Below are positions 58,030-64,000 of a DNA stretch of 64,000 bases, piece after piece. Source of the DNA: Verpa conica (taxonomy: Eukaryota > Ascomycota > Pezizomycetes > Pezizales > Morchellaceae); contig JAUFSD010000013.1 of NCBI GenBank assembly GCA_033030425.1, positions 186,001-250,000 on the forward strand, given 5' to 3'. Under the pieces are notes generated by a model. The model made no database searches. It saw only the letters and a list, made by a program, of their open reading frames with translations, and was not told the DNA's origin. Each line of letters starts with the position of its first letter. Within the stretch, counting starts at the first letter, position 1. A program made the position numbers and the translations under genes.

Positions 58030-60097
58030 TCACCTATTTCTTCGTTGCCTCCTCCCACCTCCCCTGCCTAGAGCATTACGCAGCCTCGCAAGCTCGTTTA
58101 TGCCAGATCCCTTTGCATCGTCGTCCTCCGAGGATGACCAACCTGGACCTTCCGCCAAAAGCTCCCTAGCCTTGACATATTCCTTAATTTTGGCCTTAAA
58201 AAGATCATCCAAATCGGTGATCAAATCTTTGATGGCTCTATTTACCCGCTCTCGCACACGATTGTCAGTCTGTAGGGTTATTGGCGGCCTCCAATGGCTA
58301 TAGAGTTTCCCATGAGTCCCCCTTACAGCGAATTCGATTGGGGCTCCTGGGTGTTGCGTATCTGTGGGGTGCTGGAGTTTTTTGAGAACTTTGTCGCAAC
58401 AGTAGCAGGCTAGCTTGGAGATGCCGAAGTACGGAACAACCGGGAAGATCGTGGCGTTTTCAATATAGAAACGAACTAGTTGCATCTCGCAGTGCTCTAT
58501 CATGTCTGCAGATTTGGATCTCTGGTACCGCTCTTTAACATCACCTGGAACCAGTAGTCTATTTATAACTTCTTCGTCTTTGAGGGTGGCCGATGCAAGA
58601 TCGTCTAGTTCTATCGCAACTGTGTGGCTTTTTCTTGCCGTTGTTGCGCAGACTTTGGTAGTAGAGTGGAAGATCCACCCTTGATGGTGCTGAGGACCTA
58701 AGCTGGCGATCTTGACAAAATGCAAGACGTCTGAATTATATGATCCTAGTTTTTCAAAGTTTTTTATCAGAGCATTATACTCGGGTTTGTCGAGAGAAGC
58801 GGAAAGAAAGTAAGTGATCACGCGATCCTTTCGGAAATGGTAAGCCCAGACCATGGCGTCGATAACGTTTTTGGTGTTATTCCCTGATTCTAAGATGCTT
58901 TCAAGCACAGAGATGTAAATGTTCAGGGCTTCGACAAACGTATCAAATGCCTGCCGGTGGGACTTGGGACTATAGGTATAGTCTGAAATACCCTTCAGAA
59001 CTGGTAGCGAGTTGAGACTTGGGTCGAACTCGGGGTAATCGCAGTCGTTCAAGATATCGCGGGCTTTTTTAATGAGTTTTATTTTCGCGTTATCCGGCTG
59101 TTTACCTAGCTTGGACTGGATTTCTCGCCAGCATGTGCTTGCGACCGTAGTGAGCAGGTCTTGACGCGCGGCATCCGACACGTCCGCTACTCGAAAGTTA
59201 GATTTATTTAAAAGTAGTGTCCCTAAAACTTTAACCATACCTTTACGGATCCATTGGAGTAATTTTTCTGCAAGGTCAATTGTCTCCTTTGGTACTTCTC
59301 TGTTCATAGCGATGCGAAGAGTGACGGTGTAAGCTGCTTGCCGAGACCTTGCGAGACCCAGTTGCGGCGCGGTTAGATAAGTAGCGCTGTTGCGCCTAGA
59401 CTGAGAATCTTCACTCGACGCCGACTTCGATCTTGATCTCGTCCGGACTCTGTCCAAGCTGCCTGAGCTACTAGCAACTGCCTCTGTCTGACTTGCTTCC
59501 ATTCCCGGGCTCTCTGAAGCCGCCTCTGTGGTCTCTCCCATACAAACTTCGAGTGCACAGGCAGTCACATTGTCTGCTCCCGGTTGTGATCCTAGGAACG
59601 TTGCCATGCCGTCTAAAAATCCCTTGATAGCACCAGCGAGCTCGTGGTGTTTGCGCTTAGCTGGTCTATTCTCTTCGCGGAACAAGAATCCATCATTGTA
59701 GTGCGTAAAAGCTCCTTGGGCTGGCTCTGTCACCTCTAGGAAAAGTGCTCTGGAGTAGAGCTCTTTTTGGAGGTCATTCTCTTCGGTCGCTATGGCTTTC
59801 TGCTAGACAAAAGGTTAACTAGGTTCTAAAACTAATTACGAGAAGGGGAAATACCAGCATTCGTCTGATGTGGAGGGTCGGTAGTAGGGTGAGTGGGGGA
59901 CGGATGTAGGTTGTCTTGTAGGAGGGACATTGCACACCTAGCCTCTCGTGTCTAGCGTGTTGGATAACGGGAGATTTGCAGAGGCTGTAGAAGTTGATAT
60001 TAAGAGGGGGTTGCCGTCTAACCTATCTTACTGGAGATTTCTTGGTCTTTTTGGTAGTATTCTTGGTGGTGGGCGTTTGTGCCGTAGTCTGCCTCAT
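58030..60097 (-). CDS. OTT_1508-like deaminase family protein
   Basis: The main exon runs from an acceptor at about 59802 to TGA/TAG at 58030. It codes for about 590 residues, and the conserved frame passes an in-frame GTG at 59733, so the true start is upstream. The C-terminal half has the zinc-deaminase pair HCE (58492-58500) and CYCC (about 58396-58407) in the form HCEMQLVRFY...PYFGISKLACYCC, which matches the fungal OTT_1508-like members of the cytidine-deaminase superfamily. The preceding region is helical, and residues about 60-130 are a disordered Ser/Thr-rich linker. The extreme C-terminus is Arg/Gly-rich. I propose two short upstream exons, starting at ATG 60097 (MRQTTAQTPTTKN) and crossing about 59950-59850, but their exact junctions are uncertain. 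The substrate is unknown; relatives were described from polymorphic-toxin and fungal expansions. It could act on nucleotides or nucleic acids (inference). Confidence 0.78.
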
Positions 60098-61307
60098 GGT
60101 GGGATGACGGTTTGAAATGTACCTAGAAATGATGGCGAATACCCGGGGGGTAGCTGGTCTTGGCATCTAGCCCGCATACTTCAGGGATAACAATCTGATA
60201 AGTCAACATAGAGTTATCTTATCAGGATCTCGCAGCAATGTTTAAAGTTGATCATGTGATCTATTTCTGGTATACTCCCCATAGAGATCTGGTCATGTGG
60301 CCGATCTTTACTCTGGCAGTTTTAGAGATACTGAGCATAAGGATAGAGTAGGGCAAAATAATTTGCCCAGAAGCTCTGGTATGGTATTATTCAAGGTGGT
60401 CAAAAATAATATTGGCTTACCCCCTGTGTAAAAAGATTTTTTAGGCGATTTTTTTACAACACTTGTATGGACAGTGAATAAAGCTATAGTTTGAGACATG
60501 GAAAGTGGCCTTTTTACTCAAACATGTTGATAAGTTTGCAAACGTATGGAGTCTCCTCCACCGACTATCTTCTCTCACCCACATTCGTCCCTAGGCGATC
60601 CCTCTACACCCCCAATAAAAAGCCCTGATATCAGGCAACTGGCAATCATCCACGAATTTTTTTTATTTATTCAAAGAAGCAAAGGATACTCAGCCGATAG
60701 GAATTTTCTTTTTTCCATTGGTGTTCAGTTATATTTTTAGGAAGGGGAAGGGTGCTTTTAGGCCATTGTTTGTAACTGCACGCCAGATTTTGTACCCAGA
60801 AATGAAAATTACATGATTTTTTAAAAAAAAGAAAGAAAGAAAAGATAAACGTATGGATTTTCTTTGGCCAAGAGTTGCCTCTATCGCCCCTGAGACTAAA
60901 AATCGCTTAGGTAGTGGGGTCATTTTGGACATCCGGCCCGGGGGTGCCGGAGCGTTCGTAGGAGGACATAGCGTGAGTTCTCTAATGTTGTAAGGATGGG
61001 AGAAGGAACTTCATCTAAATAGAAGCTTAGGCTATGAGGTCATTAGTGCTAGACTATTGATATGAAAGAGAGTTAAGGATCTGATAAATTATCTTATCAG
61101 ATTCCTACAATGCGCTCTACAATATAAAAATATACCAGACTTAGAGCTTGATCTATTAGTCGAATTGAAGACGTAGGCGTAGGTTCTTTGTTAGCGCAAA
61201 ACATATATTTTCTTTGTTGAGATGGTAAGTTCCCTGCATCTGTAATCTAACCTCAACCGACGTCACACTCAAGCTTTTGAGCCTCCCTCACGACAACCCC
61301 CTACCCA
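60098..61307. promoter_or_regulatory. Divergent intergenic region upstream of the deaminase and hydrolase genes
   Basis: The interval should contain both promoters. An inverted-repeat-like word pair AGTTATCTTATCAG / TCTGATAAATTATCTTATCAG recurs (60210-60225 and 61078-61100), containing GATA cores (TTATCT/TTATCA), possible GATA-factor sites. No gene is visible. Confidence 0.35.
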
Positions 61308-62515
61308 ATGCTTCGTCCCCTTCAACGCCGTGCTTCTCAGCTCTCAGTAATTCCCCTACACTTATATGGACACCGCTATATTAGCATTTTATCCTCGCTA
61401 CCCGCAGTACTGGTTCCACCAGTAGTCTTCGGAGGTCTGGTTGTGTCCCTGTGGGCTTACAAAGTATGGAGCTTCTTGTGCATCCTAGACTGTGATTCTG
61501 ACAATTCTACAGTGTGCGATGATGGTTGTGTTTCAGAATAAGATCATCTACATGCCTGGTACCACGGCCTCTAGTTGTGCCCTACCACAATTCATCTAAC
61601 ACTTCTCCAGGAGTTCCCCCTGGTGCTAAACGAGAGACCCTCCAAGACTACCGACACCTATTTGGGAAGATACAATGGCACGAATCTCCCAGATCCATAA
61701 AGACATCCGATGGGAAACTCCTCTCTACCGTCACCTCAACTATTCTCCCAACTAGCGGTGATAGTAAAAAGCACATACTCATCGTATACTTCCAAGGGTA
61801 CCTCCTCCCTCCCACCCCTTAACATACACCCGCCAACACCTACCACAGCAACGGGTCCTCCACTCCACCACGTCTACCGCATCTATCTACTATCCTGTCT
61901 ACTTTGGCCAAAGATACTACAACGACATATACATTCCTTATCCCCTCATACCGCGGGTACTGGACCTCTACCGGAACACCCTCTCAGGCGGGTATAGAGA
62001 GAGATCTATCTGCGATCTTTAAGCTTCTTGAAACAGATTCTCGGTATGCCCGCACAGAGGTCATCCTCTGGGGCCAAAGTATTGGGTGTGGTATTGCCTT
62101 AAAAGGCTGGGCAGACTATATCCACCGCGGGGGCTCGGGGGTAAAAGTGGCAGGGTTGATACTGGAAACCCCATTCGTGAGCATGCCGAACATGCTTCGT
62201 GCGTTTTATCCGCAGCGGTGGTTGCCATATCGGTATCTATCTGTGTTTCTGTGGAGTACGTGGGATATGAAGGCTTCAGTAGAGGTTGTGAAGCGTGGTG
62301 GAGGTGTAGAGGTGTTGATGTTGAGTGCGGGGAGGGATGAGGTCGTGCCGGCTGAGGAGACGGTAGAGGTAGAGGAGGTCGTGAGGGGTATGGTGGGGAG
62401 GGATAGGGTTAGGAGTGTGGTTGTGCAAGGGGCATTGCATGTTGAGTGTGTTGCGAGGCCACAGGGGAGGGATGAGGTCTTGAGGTTTTTGAAGGGGTTT
62501 GGTGAGGGCGGATGA
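61308..62515 (+). CDS. Alpha/beta hydrolase, membrane-anchored (ABHD/BEM46-like)
   Basis: Four exons in phase (61308-61463, 61513-61558, 61611-61797, 61849-62515) give 351 residues. An N-terminal hydrophobic segment (PAVLVPPVVFGGLVVSLWAYK) anchors the protein and is followed by FQNKIIYMPGVPPGA, the typical start of this fungal branch. The core shows ILIVYFQGNGSS (oxyanion loop region), SYRGYWTS, nucleophile Ser207 in LWGQSIGCG, Asp293 in AGRDEVVP and His327 in GALHVEC, so the full catalytic triad is present. It should hydrolyse an ester, amide or thioester; the natural substrate is unknown. Donors are GTATGG, GTACCA and GTACCT, with TCTGAC and TCTAAC branch points for the first two. The gene is divergent from the deaminase gene. 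It appears intact. Confidence 0.88.
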
Positions 62516-64000
62516 TGAGGCTTTAGACGATGCCGGGAGAGCGACGCTCACACGGTTCTTACAGGATAGCGCTATAGTTTTTTTTCCGGTAAGGTGTGAT
62601 CGGTTGCCTCTAATATCACATCGCGCATTACATATTTTTTCCTCAATTAACGGCTTCATACCTGAAGGCCGTTCAGCAGTACAGAGCTGTAACCACGAAA
62701 CCGGAGTTGTTTCCAACGCGTGCTCAATGGTTGGTGATGATGTTAAAGTCATACTATTTATTTGATTATCCCTTCTAAAAGAATATTGGGCTGTTTGCGT
62801 AAAGCACGTAAACGCTATTAGGCTAATGAACCAACCTCTACTTGACCTCCAGTAAGTAGACAGTACCTCATGGATATTTTATTACTTCTCGGCTAACATA
62901 GGATCAGAAATAAGGGTATATTCTACATGAACTTGGTGAATTCGTAAATAGGCCTTTCTCGCGCACAAGTGTAATCTCCGCAGGGAAAATTCTGCAAAAA
63001 AACAAACAACCACTATAATAATGAAGTTAGCCATGCATTGACTTATGTTATGCTGTGGGTGAGCCTATCTTGACTAAAACTATTTAGCCCCGATAATAGG
63101 GTTCAGGGCCAGTATCTATACCGCTGGCCCGGCTCACTACGATTACTAACCAACCACTAGACCCTCATGATAGCACCACTATTTTATTGATATTGCGGTG
63201 CTCAGATTTGATGATGGCTTTATTATTTACTTTATCGGCGATTAGAATTTGTGAGCACCCTGGCCGCTGTCGTACTGATATCTGAGTCTAGCACCCAAAC
63301 AGTATATAGGAACTTGGTGCTGAAACGAGTGCTGTTCCAGCTGATATGGATTACTGCTCGCGCTTATTTCTTTGTGTAAGTAGTTTAATTCGATTTTAGG
63401 CTACAGATACATATCACTTTAATAGTGGCTAGAAATTTTTGCTAGAAGGCTTTAAGTCTTTTGGGGCACTAGTAGCACCTAGAAATCTCTACCGCAGATT
63501 TTCAACTTGAGATGTAAGGCTTACTGTTTGGCTAAAGGAACCTGATGGGTACTCTAGTCGATAACTAATAATACATGAATGGGACACTCATCAAAGATGC
63601 TTCTAGTTACTTACAATCTTCTCTTTGACGTGAGTAACAGTCTCGGGAATAATCAATGGCTCAGAGGACGTTAGGGTAGGCATTCTTCATGTTTCTGGTA
63701 TTATATTAGCGTAGTGGCTCTCCCAAGTATTATGGAATACTCGGGCATCCCTCGAGTTGTACCACCAAAGAGATAACAGCTAAGAAAAGTACGCAGGTAG
63801 CATAATTTTACACCCTCCATATTAAATTCTACCTATCAGATAGGCCGTATATGTCGCGTATTGATGCAAGCCACTGTTTGCTAATCAGTAGAAATATTAT
63901 AGCTTTTGTGATATAGAGTAAAACTTGGTATGGGGTATGGGGGTTTTCTTGCTTAATCATCAATGTAGTACAGATGCGGTGTTTCAATATCATTGGCTCA
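62516..64000. other. Non-coding right end of the window
   Basis: After the hydrolase stop there is a short open 88-codon plus-strand frame at 62499-62765 that overlaps the gene end and lacks motifs. From 62770 to the edge all frames are stop-rich. Nothing else is recognised. Confidence 0.45.

Noticed and set aside
1..64000. CRISPR arrays, operons or bacterial riboswitches
   Set aside because: No regularly spaced repeats were seen, and the spliceosomal introns show the DNA is eukaryotic.

Overview
The window looks like a gene-sparse stretch of a filamentous ascomycete genome. Genes are short-intron, multi-exon eukaryotic genes: donors are mostly GTRNGT-like, branch points CTAAC/CTGAC-like and acceptors YAG, with most introns 45-105 bp. 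The families present (HET-C, Clr2, SAT4/rhodopsin-domain membrane proteins, NPP1, OTT_1508-like deaminase, NACHT-ankyrin) are typical of Pezizomycotina. Gene islands separated by several kb of decayed, stop-rich DNA suggest a repeat-bloated Pezizomycete genome (truffle or morel type); that placement is inference.

Layout. 0-5.4 kb: the end of an ankyrin-repeat protein (cut by the window edge), a mitochondrial D-lactate dehydrogenase (minus) and a small membrane protein. 8.1-8.8 kb: a small four-exon Clr5-like gene in otherwise non-coding DNA. 10.3-11.6 kb: a hairpin, a 150-bp tandem duplication and a shortened tRNA-like sequence. 12.8-14.6 kb: a fungal AAA ATPase, followed by a solo LTR. 16.1-18.2 kb: a broken NACHT-ankyrin (NLR-like) gene. 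19.2-23.0 kb: a disordered acidic protein and an SDR reductase, both minus. 25.4-31.1 kb: a complete seven-exon HET-C homologue and a secreted NPP1-domain protein. 31.4-32.7 kb: a RecQ-like helicase fragment and a second copy of the solo LTR. 33.6-37.8 kb: a DUF4139-family protein carrying RNA polymerase II CTD-like and GLFG-like sequence, and a small secreted cysteine-rich protein with an internal duplication. 37.8-44.5 kb: a 6.7-kb gene desert containing a 52-bp palindrome. 44.5-46.5 kb: a Clr2-like silencing protein. 52-53.7 kb: a seven-TM SAT4-type protein. 54.3-54.5 kb: a foldback/MITE element. 55.8-57.1 kb: a secreted tyrosinase. 58.0-60.1 kb: an OTT_1508-like deaminase. 61.3-62.5 kb: an alpha/beta hydrolase.

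The genes do not form a biosynthetic cluster. Two loose themes recur. One is self/non-self or immune-type proteins (ankyrin, NACHT-ankyrin remnant, HET-C, OTT_1508-like deaminase) together with secreted proteins (NPP1, cysteine-rich protein, tyrosinase). The other is chromatin-silencing relatives (Clr2, Clr5-like) set in repeat-decayed DNA. Exon structures were derived by reading splice signals and checking phase; they are internally consistent but have no transcript support.
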